64,000 bases of DNA from Thalassotalea atypica (GTDB lineage Bacteria; Pseudomonadota; Gammaproteobacteria; Enterobacterales; Alteromonadaceae), in the NCBI RefSeq assembly GCF_030295975.1, contig NZ_AP027364.1:1798001-1862000 (forward strand), in the 5' to 3' direction. Position 1 is the stretch's first letter, and each line of letters opens with the position of its first letter. This document shows, piece by piece, positions 54,847 to 64,000 of this stretch. The translations under genes and the position numbers were made by a program. A model generated the notes under the pieces. That model made no database searches and was not told the DNA's origin. It saw nothing but the letters and a program-made list of their open reading frames with translations.

Positions 54847-57309
54847 TTACGCTGCGTGTTCTTGACTTTGCTTGACTTGCTCAAGTAATGATTTATTTGC
54901 TGCTAAATCGGCGGGTTCAAAATCATCTACATCAATAGCGGCTTTCCTTCCTAGCTCAGCTCTTCGCAACAAACTTGCTTCATCTTCAGTGATCACATTG
55001 GCGTCTAAACCAATATCTGCAATCTCATTCAATCTAAAGAACGGTAGCTTTTCACCTACTGCTTGACAAACCTTGTCAAAAATTGGCTCTACCGCAATGA
55101 TATCATCTAACGTTTGCTCTAATTGACCTACAATATTACCTTCTTCACGTGCTAAGTATTGTCCTTGCCCGATGCGGTTACGCGTTTCACTCGGAGTTTG
55201 TAAGATGCGCGCCACTTTATGGTCTGTTTTATCAGAAGGTTTAGTTAGCCATTTACCAAACGGCATGACGATAGCACGCAAGGTAAATCCAACAAGTTTG
55301 TTAGGGAAGTTGGTGATCAGCTCATCAATTGCTTGTTGGACTTTATATAAACAATCTTCTACGGCCCACTGCACAAGAGGAAAATCAGCCGTTTGACGAC
55401 CTTCATCATTAAAGCGCTTTAACGTTGCTGAAGCTAAGTACAAATAGCTTAATACATCACCCAAACGCGCTGAAATACGCTCTTTTCGTTTTAAATCACC
55501 ACCTAAAGATAGCATTGCAATGTCTGATAACATGGCAAGGTTAGTACTAAAGCGAGTCATCAATTGATAATAACGCTTAGTCCTATCTTGATATGGTGCA
55601 TTTACTGCGCGGGCACCAGTTAATGACATCCAAAGGCTGCGTAAGATGTTGCTGGTAGCAAATCCAATATGACCGAATAGAGCATGGTCAAAGTCATTTA
55701 ATGCTTGCTCGAAATTGCTGTTTCCAGCGGCTTCAAGCTCCGCTAATACGTAAGGGTGACATCGAATTGCCCCTTGACCGTATATAATCATACTACGAGT
55801 AAGGATGTTTGCACCTTCAACGGTGATTGCAACGGGGGCACCTTGATAGCCTCGAGCCAGATAGTTATTAGGCCCCATACAAATGCCTTTACCGCCGTGA
55901 ATATCCATTGAATCACTAACACAGTCTCGCATTTTCTCCGTTAAATGATATTTAGCAATAGCAGATATTACAGAAGGTTTTTCGCCTAAATCAATGGCAC
56001 CAGTAGACAAAGTCGTGACCGCATCCATTAAGTAGGCATTTCCCCCTATTCGCGCTAAGGCTTCTTCAATGCCTTCCATTTTACCAATAGGGAGTTTGAA
56101 TTGACGGCGAATACGGCTGTATGCGCCTGTTGCCATTGCAACAGATTTAACACCTCCAGCACTGGTCGAAGGTAAAGTGATAGCACGTCCGACCGACAAA
56201 CACTCTACTAGCATACGCCAGCCTTGACCGGCCATTTCAGGACCACCAATAATATAATCAAGCGGTACAAAAATGTCTTTACCTTGCGTTGGTCCATTTT
56301 GGAACGTGACATTTAGTGGGAAGTGACGTCGACCTACTTTAACCCCTTCTATATCTGTTGGGATCAAAGCACAAGTAATGCCTAAGTCTTTTTCATCACC
56401 TAATAATCCGTCTGGATCTTGCAGTTTAAACGCTAAACCAAGCACAGTGGCCACGGGAGCCAAAGTGATGTATCGTTTGTCCCATGTTAGGCGCATACCT
56501 AACACTTCTTTGCCTTCAAACTCGCCTTTACAGACAACACCGAAGTCAGGAATAGCTCCTGCATCTGAGCCCGCTTCAGGGTTAGTTAATGCAAAACATG
56601 GAATTTCATCACCAACAACTAAACGTGGCAAATAGTAGTCTTGTTGCTCTTTTGTACCGTAGTGCTGTAGTAGCTCACCAGGGCCCAAAGAGTTAGGCAC
56701 ACCAACGGTACTTGCCAATGTGCTGCCAGCAGTCGTTAACTTTTGTAAAACACGAGACTGGGCATACGCAGAGAACTCTAAACCACCATATTGCTTTTTG
56801 ATGATCATCGCGAAGAACTTGTTATCTTTTAAAAACTGCCAAATCTCGGGAGCAAGATCGGCACGTTCATGGGTGGTGTCCCATTCATCGTGCATGCGAC
56901 AAACTTCTTCAACTGGTCCGTCCAAAAAGGCTTGTTCTTCTGCACTTAATCGTGGTTTAGGAAAGTTATGTAGTTTTTTCCAATCAGGATTTCCGCGAAA
57001 TAAATCAGCATCAAACCATGTCGTACCTGCATCAATAGCTTCTTTTTCGGTACGTGACATTTCTGGCATTATACCTTTGAACATTTTAAGCAAAGGTTTA
57101 CTGACGTGTTCCTTTCTAAAGCTTGTCACATTTAATGGCGCGGCGATTAATGCAAATATTATCCATCCAGCGATAGATACCAATTGAAACACTGAGCCAA
57201 TGACCATTAGAATAGTAAAACATGCAGTGTATGTAGAAAGTGAAGCTCTATGATAAGCCATGAACCAGCTGAGAGTAACAGCGCTGGCAACCCAAATTAA
57301 CATTTCCAT
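54847..57309 (-). CDS. fadE: Acyl-CoA dehydrogenase FadE
   Basis: This 820-residue FAD enzyme does the first step of fatty-acid beta-oxidation. It has an N-terminal membrane segment (about 5-55), the acyl-CoA dehydrogenase core (about 120-520; [27 protein letters not shown]) and a C-terminal DUF1974-type region. Length matches E. coli FadE (814). A FadR-like operator is just upstream at 57344, and yafJ is divergent, an arrangement similar to E. coli. Confidence 0.95.
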   Translation of the reverse strand: MEMLIWVASAVTLSWFMAYHRASLSTYTACFTILMVIGSVFQLVSIAGWIIFALIAAPLNVTSFRKEHVSKPLLKMFKGIMPEMSRTEKEAIDAGTTWFDADLFRGNPDWKKLHNFPKPRLSAEEQAFLDGPVEEVCRMHDEWDTTHERADLAPEIWQFLKDNKFFAMIIKKQYGGLEFSAYAQSRVLQKLTTAGSTLASTVGVPNSLGPGELLQHYGTKEQQDYYLPRLVVGDEIPCFALTNPEAGSDAGAIPDFGVVCKGEFEGKEVLGMRLTWDKRYITLAPVATVLGLAFKLQDPDGLLGDEKDLGITCALIPTDIEGVKVGRRHFPLNVTFQNGPTQGKDIFVPLDYIIGGPEMAGQGWRMLVECLSVGRAITLPSTSAGGVKSVAMATGAYSRIRRQFKLPIGKMEGIEEALARIGGNAYLMDAVTTLSTGAIDLGEKPSVISAIAKYHLTEKMRDCVSDSMDIHGGKGICMGPNNYLARGYQGAPVAITVEGANILTRSMIIYGQGAIRCHPYVLAELEAAGNSNFEQALNDFDHALFGHIGFATSNILRSLWMSLTGARAVNAPYQDRTKRYYQLMTRFSTNLAMLSDIAMLSLGGDLKRKERISARLGDVLSYLYLASATLKRFNDEGRQTADFPLVQWAVEDCLYKVQQAIDELITNFPNKLVGFTLRAIVMPFGKWLTKPSDKTDHKVARILQTPSETRNRIGQGQYLAREEGNIVGQLEQTLDDIIAVEPIFDKVCQAVGEKLPFFRLNEIADIGLDANVITEDEASLLRRAELGRKAAIDVDDFEPADLAANKSLLEQVKQSQEHAA

Positions 57310-57343
57310 AATTGTCCTTTTGTATTCACGGTCACAAACCTAT

Positions 57344-57361
57344 GAGGTCAGACCACTAGTT
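57344..57361 (-). promoter_or_regulatory. putative FadR operator of fadE
   Basis: AGGTCAGACCA contains the core GGTC-N-GACC of the FadR consensus (TGGTCNGACCA) with one mismatch at the first base. It lies 35-52 bases before the fadE start. FadR repression of fadE is established in E. coli; here it is inferred. Confidence 0.55.
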
Positions 57362-57468
57362 AAGGATAGATTAATGTGTTGAAGTAACATTTTCAAACAC
57401 TTTTTAAGCAAGAGCATAATTGTTGTCATTTAATTAATTGTAGTAAATAACCTGTAAGGACGTAGTAA

Positions 57469-58248
57469 ATGTGTGAATTGCTCGCGATGAGTGCCAATGT
57501 ACCGACTGATATTTGTTTTAGTTTTAGTGGCTTAATGCAAAGGGGGGGGAATACAGGCCCTCATAAAGATGGCTGGGGTATTACTTTTTATGAAGGTAAG
57601 GGGTGTAGAAGTTTTAAAGATCCGATCCCAAGTGCTGAATCTAAAATTGCCACCTTTGTTACCGAATACCCGATCAAAAGTGAAGTTGTAATTTGCCATA
57701 TCCGCCAAGCCAACTCCGGCAACGTTTGCCTTGAAAATACCCATCCATTTACTCGTCAAATGTGGGGAAAAAACTGGACCTATGCGCATAATGGGCAACT
57801 TGAAGGATTTAAACAGGCATTACCTGTTTCCGTGCATATTCCCGTAGGAACGACTGATAGTGAACATGCCTTTTGCTGGTTGCTTGATCAATTGCATTTT
57901 AAGTTTGGTAGTCAAGAGCCACCTACACAGGCACTATTTGAATTTGTCGCGCTTCAAGCCAGCAAGATTAATACATTGGGGGTATTTAATTTATTACTCA
58001 CTGATGGCGATTACTTGTTTGCCTATTGCTCAAATAACTTGCATTGGATCACTCGAAAAGCACCGTTTGGTGAAGCGAGTTTAATTGACGCCGAAGTTGT
58101 AGTTGATTTTAAAGAAGTGACCACTAGCAATGATATTGTCACTGTTGTTGCAACACAACCATTAACTGACAATGAACAATGGCATAAAATGTCTCCTTCA
58201 GCTTGGCACTTGTTTAAACAAGGCCAGTCAATTGCTGCGAGTCGCTAA
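57469..58248 (+). CDS. yafJ: Class II glutamine amidotransferase YafJ
   Basis: This 259-residue protein starts MCELLAMSAN, so C2 becomes the N-terminal nucleophile after removal of Met. Typical motifs are GWGITFY, CHIRQAN and FAHNG-like YAHNGQL. Such proteins resemble the glutaminase domain of amidotransferases, but the YafJ reaction is not known. It is divergent from fadE. ATG 57469 is fixed by the required Cys2. Confidence 0.92.
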   Translation: MCELLAMSANVPTDICFSFSGLMQRGGNTGPHKDGWGITFYEGKGCRSFKDPIPSAESKIATFVTEYPIKSEVVICHIRQANSGNVCLENTHPFTRQMWGKNWTYAHNGQLEGFKQALPVSVHIPVGTTDSEHAFCWLLDQLHFKFGSQEPPTQALFEFVALQASKINTLGVFNLLLTDGDYLFAYCSNNLHWITRKAPFGEASLIDAEVVVDFKEVTTSNDIVTVVATQPLTDNEQWHKMSPSAWHLFKQGQSIAASR

Positions 58249-58411
58249 ATATTATGCCTGCATTGATAGGATTGACCTGTAAGGTTACGAATTTGTATAC
58301 GCTTTGTAACTAAGCGGTAATGACTGTCAATAGTATGAGCTAGATCAAGGAAATGACAGCGAAAACACCCTATAAAACCTGATTCGTTAATTTGTAGTTA
58401 CGAGTGTAATA

Positions 58412-59920
58412 ATGTCAGTTAAACAATTAATTTATGTGACCAGCAAAAGTGGTCAGTATATTTATGTCAATGATAACTTTTGCCAACTTCTTGGGTACTC
58501 TGAACAAGAGTTGCTGACATTAGATAGCCGCCAAGTAACTCACCCAGATATGCCTGAAGTAGCGATCAAAGAGCTCTCGGCAACCTTAAACAAAGGTTTT
58601 TCGTGGCAGGGCGTTTTAAGAGTTACAGGTAAAAACGGAGATGATATTTGGTTAGATGTGTTTATCACACCCCAATATAATCATGGCGAAGTAATAGGGT
58701 ATCAAAATATATGTCGCGTTGCAGAGCCTAAACTGTCTGCAAACGCCAAGCGGATATATGATGGTATTAACCAAAATAATAAACTAAGCACTTTCGAACT
58801 GAGTAAAAACCACAAATTTGCTGCCTTAGTGCTGCTCACTGTGATTTCTCAGGCGTTTATTTTCCTTCATTTGGGTTTGACTACCTCAATGCTTGTGGCA
58901 TTTGGTGCGTTAGCGCCAATTGTGATTTTTTGGCATGACATTATTCCTACAGCGCGCAAAGCGCAAAATATGCAAACTGTCTATGACTCCATTTCACGCC
59001 AAGTTTATTTTGGTCGAGGTACCGCCAGTGTATTCAATTTTAATTTCTCACTGATTAAAACAAAATTGCGAGCAGTTTTAGAGCGTACAATTGATGCAGC
59101 CAAACCCATTTCCGGCGTAATGGATAATGTAACGGCGGGTATTGGGGAAACTCGAGATAACCTAAACCATCAGAAAGAGCAGTTAACTGAACTCTCCTTA
59201 GCGATGGAACAAATGAGCGCATCAACGACAGAAATAGCTGACAATACAGTATCTGCGGCAAATGATTTGGACAGTACGTTTAGTCAATGTGAAGATGCAC
59301 AACAAGATATTTTTAACACAACAGATAAAATTCGTGCCCTCGCAAAGGAAGTTGAATCAGCTTCTGCGTCTGCGGAAGTCTTAACCAACTCAGCCCGCGG
59401 CGTTGGCGATTTAATGAATGACATTCAATCCATTGCTGATCAAACCAATCTATTAGCATTGAATGCGGCAATTGAAGCTGCGCGCGCAGGGGAGCATGGG
59501 CGCGGCTTCTCAGTGGTTGCAGAAGAAGTGAGAAATCTATCATCACGCACTCAAGACTCAGCAGTAGAAATACACGAGCGTTTGTCAGCGATGCTTGCGA
59601 TTATTGATGAGTGGGTCAAACTCATGGCTAAAAACCGTGACGACGCTGAATTTTGTTTGCAAACGGCTGAGCTTTCTAATAATAAAATTGAACGAGTGGT
59701 TGACAGTGTACAAAGGGTAGCTGGTGCAGCAAACCATATCGCCACAGCGTCAGAGCAACAAAAAGTACTCTCGAGTGAAATAAACACTCATATTAATGAA
59801 GTGCGGCTAGCATTAGACACGACTTGGTCGCAAACTGAAGATGTAGCAAGTGAAATGTCCGAATTACAACGCAGCGTCGATGAAATTGCTAATGTGGCGA
59901 GTACATTCATTCCTAAATAG
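58412..59920 (+). CDS. Aer-like methyl-accepting chemotaxis protein
   Basis: This 502-residue receptor has an N-terminal cytoplasmic PAS domain (about 5-110; YIYVNDNFCQLLGYSEQELL), two membrane stretches (about 148-190) and a C-terminal MCP signalling domain (about 230-500). The hairpin tip DQTNLLALNAAIEAARAGEHG is complete. The layout is that of Aer, which senses redox through FAD; whether this PAS binds FAD cannot be seen. It is transcribed alone and closed by a strong terminator. Confidence 0.92.
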   Translation: MSVKQLIYVTSKSGQYIYVNDNFCQLLGYSEQELLTLDSRQVTHPDMPEVAIKELSATLNKGFSWQGVLRVTGKNGDDIWLDVFITPQYNHGEVIGYQNICRVAEPKLSANAKRIYDGINQNNKLSTFELSKNHKFAALVLLTVISQAFIFLHLGLTTSMLVAFGALAPIVIFWHDIIPTARKAQNMQTVYDSISRQVYFGRGTASVFNFNFSLIKTKLRAVLERTIDAAKPISGVMDNVTAGIGETRDNLNHQKEQLTELSLAMEQMSASTTEIADNTVSAANDLDSTFSQCEDAQQDIFNTTDKIRALAKEVESASASAEVLTNSARGVGDLMNDIQSIADQTNLLALNAAIEAARAGEHGRGFSVVAEEVRNLSSRTQDSAVEIHERLSAMLAIIDEWVKLMAKNRDDAEFCLQTAELSNNKIERVVDSVQRVAGAANHIATASEQQKVLSSEINTHINEVRLALDTTWSQTEDVASEMSELQRSVDEIANVASTFIPK

Positions 59921-59932
59921 CAGAATCCCCCA

Positions 59933-59974
59933 TTAACAATAAAAAAGAGCCTGTTGGCTCTTTTTTATTGTTAA
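59933..59974. terminator. Strong bidirectional terminator
   Basis: A perfect 19 bp stem with loop TGTT, with A-rich left and T-rich right arms, separates two convergent genes. Confidence 0.95.
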
Positions 59975-60002
59975 TATTTTAGCTGCTGAGTACTTATTTT
60001 TG

Positions 60003-60734
60003 TTAAAGGTATCTAAGCGCTTTTAGTTGCGCCTCAAACTGCTCTGCGCCACCTTTTGTTTGATAAACCTTAACCATTAAGTAATTTAGCTCTGGGGCAA
60101 ACCAAGCATAGGTAACTCTTTTTTTATCAACGACTTCACGTTTAAGGCGAATAGTTTTAATTAAACCGTAAGGCAGCATTAGTTCTTCTTCACCATCGTA
60201 TTCATAAACATAATTCTTAATTGAGCCAGACGTGCTGATCACCGGATAAACAAAGTGGTCTTGTGTTGGGTCCTTCAGCATATTAAGGCGATGCTGAAAA
60301 TGATAACTCAACTTGTCTTGAATATTTTCTGGGAAGTCGACGGAGATGTTGGTTTTCGTTTTTACATTCGTGGCCTTATCTTCGGTGATATCATAAGTCC
60401 ATTCATAGGCTTTATCACGCCCAGTTCCTTTACGTTTATAAACGTAATGCGTTGGTACAACGTTGTTGTTTTGCCAATCAATGATTGAGGTTTCAGAGCG
60501 CTCGTCGGAAAAAATTAACCATTCAATATCAGTGTGATAGCTATATTGAATTAAACCATTGTCGAGAATTTCGAGTTTGCGTGTACCTTCGCCTACTTTG
60601 TCATGTTTATGTAGAACATTGTAGGTTGCTTCAAAAGGTTTAATGAGAAGAGAGGGAGGTTCATTATTTTGCGCTAATACTGAATGACTTTGTATGAAAT
60701 ACACCAAAACAAGAGATGTGAATTTCTTTAGCAT
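60003..60734 (-). CDS. DUF3108 exported protein
   Basis: This 243-residue protein has a signal peptide (about 1-21) and the DUF3108 pattern: FEATYNVLHKHDKVGEGTR near the start, and the late YAWFAPELNYLMVKV. It is beta-rich and probably periplasmic; function is unknown. It follows purN on the same strand at 18 bases, a common pairing in marine gammaproteobacteria. Confidence 0.88.
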   Translation of the reverse strand: MLKKFTSLVLVYFIQSHSVLAQNNEPPSLLIKPFEATYNVLHKHDKVGEGTRKLEILDNGLIQYSYHTDIEWLIFSDERSETSIIDWQNNNVVPTHYVYKRKGTGRDKAYEWTYDITEDKATNVKTKTNISVDFPENIQDKLSYHFQHRLNMLKDPTQDHFVYPVISTSGSIKNYVYEYDGEEELMLPYGLIKTIRLKREVVDKKRVTYAWFAPELNYLMVKVYQTKGGAEQFEAQLKALRYL

Positions 60735-60752
60735 TAAACCTTCCTCTTTTAT

Positions 60753-61394
60753 TTATTCGCTAGCATAACCTGATGTTGGTAAAACTTGCTTATCTAATAC
60801 TGCATTATCTTGTTGCATGGTTAATCGCTGTTCGCAAAACCATTTAACAACCAGTGGGTAAATACGATGTTCCTGCTCATGAACACGCTGTGCTAAATCA
60901 TCTGCATCGTCTTCATCAAATACGGGTACTTTTGCTTGCAAAATTACCGGGCCACCATCGAGCTCTTCCGTAACAAAGTGAACACTGACGCCATGCTCAC
61001 TGTCGCCAGCATCGATTGCACGTTGATGGGTGTTCAATCCTTGATACTTAGGCAACAAAGAAGGATGAATGTTCAATAATTTTCCAGAAAAACTTTGGAC
61101 AAACGCTGGTGTAAGAATACGCATGAAACCAGCAAGGACAATTAAGTCAGGCTTAAGGATGGAAATTTGATCCATAAGCGCAATGTCATAAGCCTCACGA
61201 GAGTCGTACTCTTTGTGAGATAACGCTATGGCAGGGATGTTGTCGTTCTGAGCTCGAGTAAGACCATAAGCGTCAACTTTGTTGGAAATAACACCGACAA
61301 CCTCTCCAGGAAAGTCAGCAGATTTGCAGGCATCAATGATAGCCTGCAAATTTGTGCCGCTGCCCGAAATCAATACTACAATTCGGCTTGGCAT
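60753..61394 (-). CDS. purN: Phosphoribosylglycinamide formyltransferase PurN
   Basis: This 213-residue enzyme transfers formyl from 10-formyl-THF to GAR in purine synthesis. GSGTNLQAIIDAC binds phosphate; the catalytic N-x-H and D are in LLNIHPSLLPKYQG and the later VHFVTEELDGGPVI. It follows purM after four bases and is translated from the same message. Confidence 0.95.
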   Translation of the reverse strand: MPSRIVVLISGSGTNLQAIIDACKSADFPGEVVGVISNKVDAYGLTRAQNDNIPAIALSHKEYDSREAYDIALMDQISILKPDLIVLAGFMRILTPAFVQSFSGKLLNIHPSLLPKYQGLNTHQRAIDAGDSEHGVSVHFVTEELDGGPVILQAKVPVFDEDDADDLAQRVHEQEHRIYPLVVKWFCEQRLTMQQDNAVLDKQVLPTSGYASE

Positions 61395-61398
61395 TTAC

Positions 61399-62457
61399 TT
61401 ATTCCTTGGTGATGATAACTTGTTCGGCGTCAGCAGCTTTATCTTTGATTTCACCGATATGCCATGCATTTTCACCTTGCGCGGTTAAAACAGCTAAACT
61501 CTGTTCAACTTTATCACTTGGTACAACGATGATCATACCCACACCACAGTTAAATGTACGATACATTTCATGTGTTGTGATATTGCCTTTTTCTTGTAAC
61601 CAGTTAAAAATTTGTGGCCATTCCCAACTACCTTCATTAATTACTGCTTGAGCACTTTCAGGCAATACGCGAGGAATGTTTTCCCAGAAACCACCACCGG
61701 TAATATGAGAAAGCGCATGAACATCTACATCTTTAAGTAGTTCAAGCACTGACTTTACGTATATATTTGTTGGTTCAAGTAAATGATCGCCAATCGATTT
61801 ACCGTTCAATAATTCATTAGTATCAGTATTGTTAACTTCTAACACTTTACGAATTAATGAATAGCCATTTGAGTGAGGACCTGACGAGCCAAGTGCAATA
61901 AGCTGATCGCCTGCTTTAACTTTGGTGCCATCGATAAGTCGAGATTTTTCAGCAACACCTACACAAAAACCGGCGATATCATAATCACCTTTGTGGTACA
62001 TGCCTGGCATTTCAGCGGTTTCACCACCAACCAAAGCACATGCAGAGCGTACACAACCTTCAGCAATACCGGCAACAACAGATGATGCTACCTCAACGTC
62101 TAGCTTAGCAGTCGCGTAATAATCAAGGAAGAATAATGGCTCGGCACCTTGTACTATTAGGTCATTAACACACATAGCAACTAAGTCGATGCCCACAGTG
62201 TCGTGTTTTTCTAAATCAATCGCTAAACGTAATTTTGTACCGACACCATCGGTGCCAGCAACTAATACGGGTTCTTTGTAACCGGTTGGTAATTGGCATA
62301 CAGAGCCAAAACCACCAAGGCCACCCATGACTTCAGGACGGGTAGTACGTTTTACTGCCCCTTTAATGTTTTCTACAAGATCATTACCAGCATCAATGTC
62401 TACACCGGCGTCTTTATAGCTAAGGGACTGTTTTTGTTCGCTCACTTGAAACCTCAA
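61399..62457 (-). CDS. purM: Phosphoribosylformylglycinamidine cyclo-ligase PurM
   Basis: This 352-residue enzyme makes AIR from FGAM with ATP. The signature [12 protein letters not shown] and [12 protein letters not shown] is complete, as is the [13 protein letters not shown] block. It is first in the purM-purN-DUF3108 run and divergent from DUF2066. A promoter lies at 62486-62513; no PurR box is seen. Confidence 0.96.
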   Translation of the reverse strand: MRFQVSEQKQSLSYKDAGVDIDAGNDLVENIKGAVKRTTRPEVMGGLGGFGSVCQLPTGYKEPVLVAGTDGVGTKLRLAIDLEKHDTVGIDLVAMCVNDLIVQGAEPLFFLDYYATAKLDVEVASSVVAGIAEGCVRSACALVGGETAEMPGMYHKGDYDIAGFCVGVAEKSRLIDGTKVKAGDQLIALGSSGPHSNGYSLIRKVLEVNNTDTNELLNGKSIGDHLLEPTNIYVKSVLELLKDVDVHALSHITGGGFWENIPRVLPESAQAVINEGSWEWPQIFNWLQEKGNITTHEMYRTFNCGVGMIIVVPSDKVEQSLAVLTAQGENAWHIGEIKDKAADAEQVIITKE

Positions 62458-62485
62458 AACTAACTGTGGGATTTTGAAAAGGCAT

Positions 62486-62513
62486 ATTCTACCAGCGCGC
62501 GGGCTAGGTTAAA
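62486..62513 (-). promoter_or_regulatory. Putative promoter of purMN
   Basis: Minus-strand TTTAAC (62513-62508) and TAGAAT (62491-62486) are separated by 16 bases. Confidence 0.45.
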
Positions 62514-62577
62514 ATCTTTATCAGAAATTATTTTTATCCGATGAAAAATGTTGTTTTGTTATGGTAAGATCGAGGTT

Positions 62578-63771
62578 ATGAAATTGATTCAATTAGACAA
62601 AACAGTGAAGTTACTTACTTTTTTCCTCGGTTTTATCATATGTAGCCCGACTTTTGCTGTAGAAGTTAATGACTTATATCAGTCTGAGGTCCTCGTCACT
62701 AGCCAGTCTAAAACTGATCGTGTTGCCGCATTAAAAAAAGCGATGCGCGCTGTTGTCCTTAAAGTAGGGGGGCAAGAGAGTGTATTACTAAATCCTAGCG
62801 TTAAAACGGCAATTAACCGTTACAATAATTATATTACGCAGTTTCATTATGATCGAAAACTAAAACCAAACAAAACGACCGGCCGCGCTCAAACAGCGCT
62901 GTACTTAGTGGCTGCTTTTAATGAAGATAAAATTAATCAACTGTTTCAACAAGCTAAATTACCTATTTGGGGCCGGTTAAGGCCGCAAATACTGGTTTGG
63001 TTAATAGAAGAAGACGGTTTTAATCGAGATGTCTTGTCAGAAGGTGCTGAATCGAGCATGCCCGAGCAAATATTATCTTTTTCTAAAGTACGAGGCCTGC
63101 CGCTAACATTGCCCTTAATGGATTTGGATGATGCATTAACGTTAAGTGTTAGTGATCTTTGGGGACGATTTTCCGAGCCCACCAAGCAAATGTCATCACG
63201 TTATATGAGTGACGCCATACTTATTATTCGCTCTTCAAATAGTAGTTTGCTAGATAATACTGATGACCAGTTTGATGGAGGTGGTAACGAAGAAAAAATG
63301 ATAGAAGAAAACTGCACTGTTGTTTTGTGTGAACAACCAGTAAAAGTCGCCCCACAATATGTTATGGATTGGAGCCTAGTTTCACAAAATCAACTGTTCA
63401 GTGAAAGCTATCAAGGTGAAGATAAAAATGTGCTTTTAGCTCAAGTATTGTCAGATGTTTCAAACAATATTTATCAGCGCTATGCGCTAAGTACAGGGCT
63501 AAACAATGAGTACGTTATAGACGTTGCTAATATTGCAGGTTTGTCAGACTATGTCGCGGTAATGAGATTTCTAAATGATCTATCTTCGGTGGAAGCGGCA
63601 ACGTTGGTCGAAGTTAGTGGTGATAATCGCCGAATTAAACTTAAATTACTAGGCTCTAGACAAGTGTTATTAGCGTCACTTGAACTAAATAATCAATTAA
63701 AACAATATATTGATCCATTGAACGTGCCGAGTATTGATGATATTCCAGTGTTTTACTGGGAGAGAAAGTAA
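62578..63771 (+). CDS. DUF2066 exported protein
   Basis: ATG 62578 is preferred over ATG 62548 because it starts a normal signal peptide (about 1-28 from there); it gives 397 residues. The DUF2066 pattern is visible: SQSKTDRVAALKKAMRAV, LKVGGQESVL, and the later PILVWLIEE-like stretch. Function is unknown. Its stop TAA overlaps the hda start by one base, so the two are coupled, as in other marine gammaproteobacteria. Confidence 0.85.
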   Translation: MKLIQLDKTVKLLTFFLGFIICSPTFAVEVNDLYQSEVLVTSQSKTDRVAALKKAMRAVVLKVGGQESVLLNPSVKTAINRYNNYITQFHYDRKLKPNKTTGRAQTALYLVAAFNEDKINQLFQQAKLPIWGRLRPQILVWLIEEDGFNRDVLSEGAESSMPEQILSFSKVRGLPLTLPLMDLDDALTLSVSDLWGRFSEPTKQMSSRYMSDAILIIRSSNSSLLDNTDDQFDGGGNEEKMIEENCTVVLCEQPVKVAPQYVMDWSLVSQNQLFSESYQGEDKNVLLAQVLSDVSNNIYQRYALSTGLNNEYVIDVANIAGLSDYVAVMRFLNDLSSVEAATLVEVSGDNRRIKLKLLGSRQVLLASLELNNQLKQYIDPLNVPSIDDIPVFYWERK

Positions 63772-64000
63772 TGCAGGACAAGCAACTTGCGCTAGCAGTA
63801 CAGTTACATGATGAAGAAACATTTACGAGTTATCACGGTGACACAAATAACAATGCGGTTGTCGATCTCCAGCGTTTTATCGACCGTGATTTAGGGGATG
63901 TAAATAGCCTTTACCTTTTTGGTAACAGCAGTGTTGGTAAATCTCATTTACTTAATGCCGCAGCAACTTATGCAAACGAAAAGGGACTGACGGCGCTCTG
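63771..64000 (+). CDS. hda: DnaA regulatory inactivator Hda (partial)
   Basis: The first 76 codons are visible; the gene runs off the right edge. The N-terminus has the sliding-clamp-binding motif QLALAVQL (residues 5-12), and Walker A reads GNSSVGKSH. Hda with the loaded clamp stimulates ATP hydrolysis by DnaA and so prevents re-initiation. It overlaps DUF2066 (TAATG). Confidence 0.93.
   Translation, partial: MQDKQLALAVQLHDEETFTSYHGDTNNNAVVDLQRFIDRDLGDVNSLYLFGNSSVGKSHLLNAAATYANEKGLTAL

Overview
The window looks like an AT-rich chromosomal segment of a marine gammaproteobacterium of the order Alteromonadales, most like the Colwellia/Thalassotalea group. This is inferred from gene content and order, not from a database search. 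Supporting signs are the rhombosortase, the TIGR03503-type protein behind dnaQ, yafJ beside fadE, and purMN-DUF2066-hda.

Region 1-4.1 kb is the attI-proximal end of a sedentary chromosomal integron. A full-length integron integrase (3104-4066) sits behind a LexA box, and six cassettes point away from it on the minus strand. Five attC sites of about 100 bp are visible. Nine to twelve bases at the start of each complete cassette are repeated, in complement, in its own attC, which fixes the boundaries. Cassette cargo, from attI outwards: two small membrane proteins, a cassette with no convincing gene, a third membrane protein, a HEPN-like protein with an R-x4-H motif, and the start of a TIR-domain protein cut by the window edge. 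The last two suggest phage-defence cargo.

Region 4.1-8.4 kb holds ybiT (ABC-F), then a minus-strand run: an IMP-like subclass B1 metallo-beta-lactamase with all zinc ligands, an NTF2-like exported protein, a small lipoprotein and a GNAT acetyltransferase. None of these is a cassette. An orphan plus-strand terminator at 8.3 kb has no recognised gene in front of it.

Region 8.4-44.7 kb is mostly core and accessory chromosome: ygiQ, an EAL-HDOD protein, an S9 peptidase lipoprotein, lrgAB, two tandem periplasmic binding proteins, a rhombosortase, a DTW-domain tRNA modification enzyme, ggt, a phosphatase, a TonB-dependent receptor divergent from a ToxR/CadC-like regulator, cysK, a MoxR-VWA-RDD run, a diguanylate cyclase, two tandem DUF5916 outer-membrane proteins, a persulfide-dioxygenase-like hydrolase, and divergent rnhA/dnaQ.

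Region 44.8-53.7 kb starts with four identical tRNA-Asp genes behind one promoter. A 1979-residue hybrid kinase with four periplasmic binding modules follows, apparently in an operon with a REC-GGDEF response regulator. Next come a pseudogene with three in-frame stops and a small HTH membrane protein. Region 53.7-64 kb carries an acyltransferase, fadE with a FadR-like operator, yafJ, an Aer-like chemoreceptor, DUF3108, purN-purM, DUF2066 and the start of hda.
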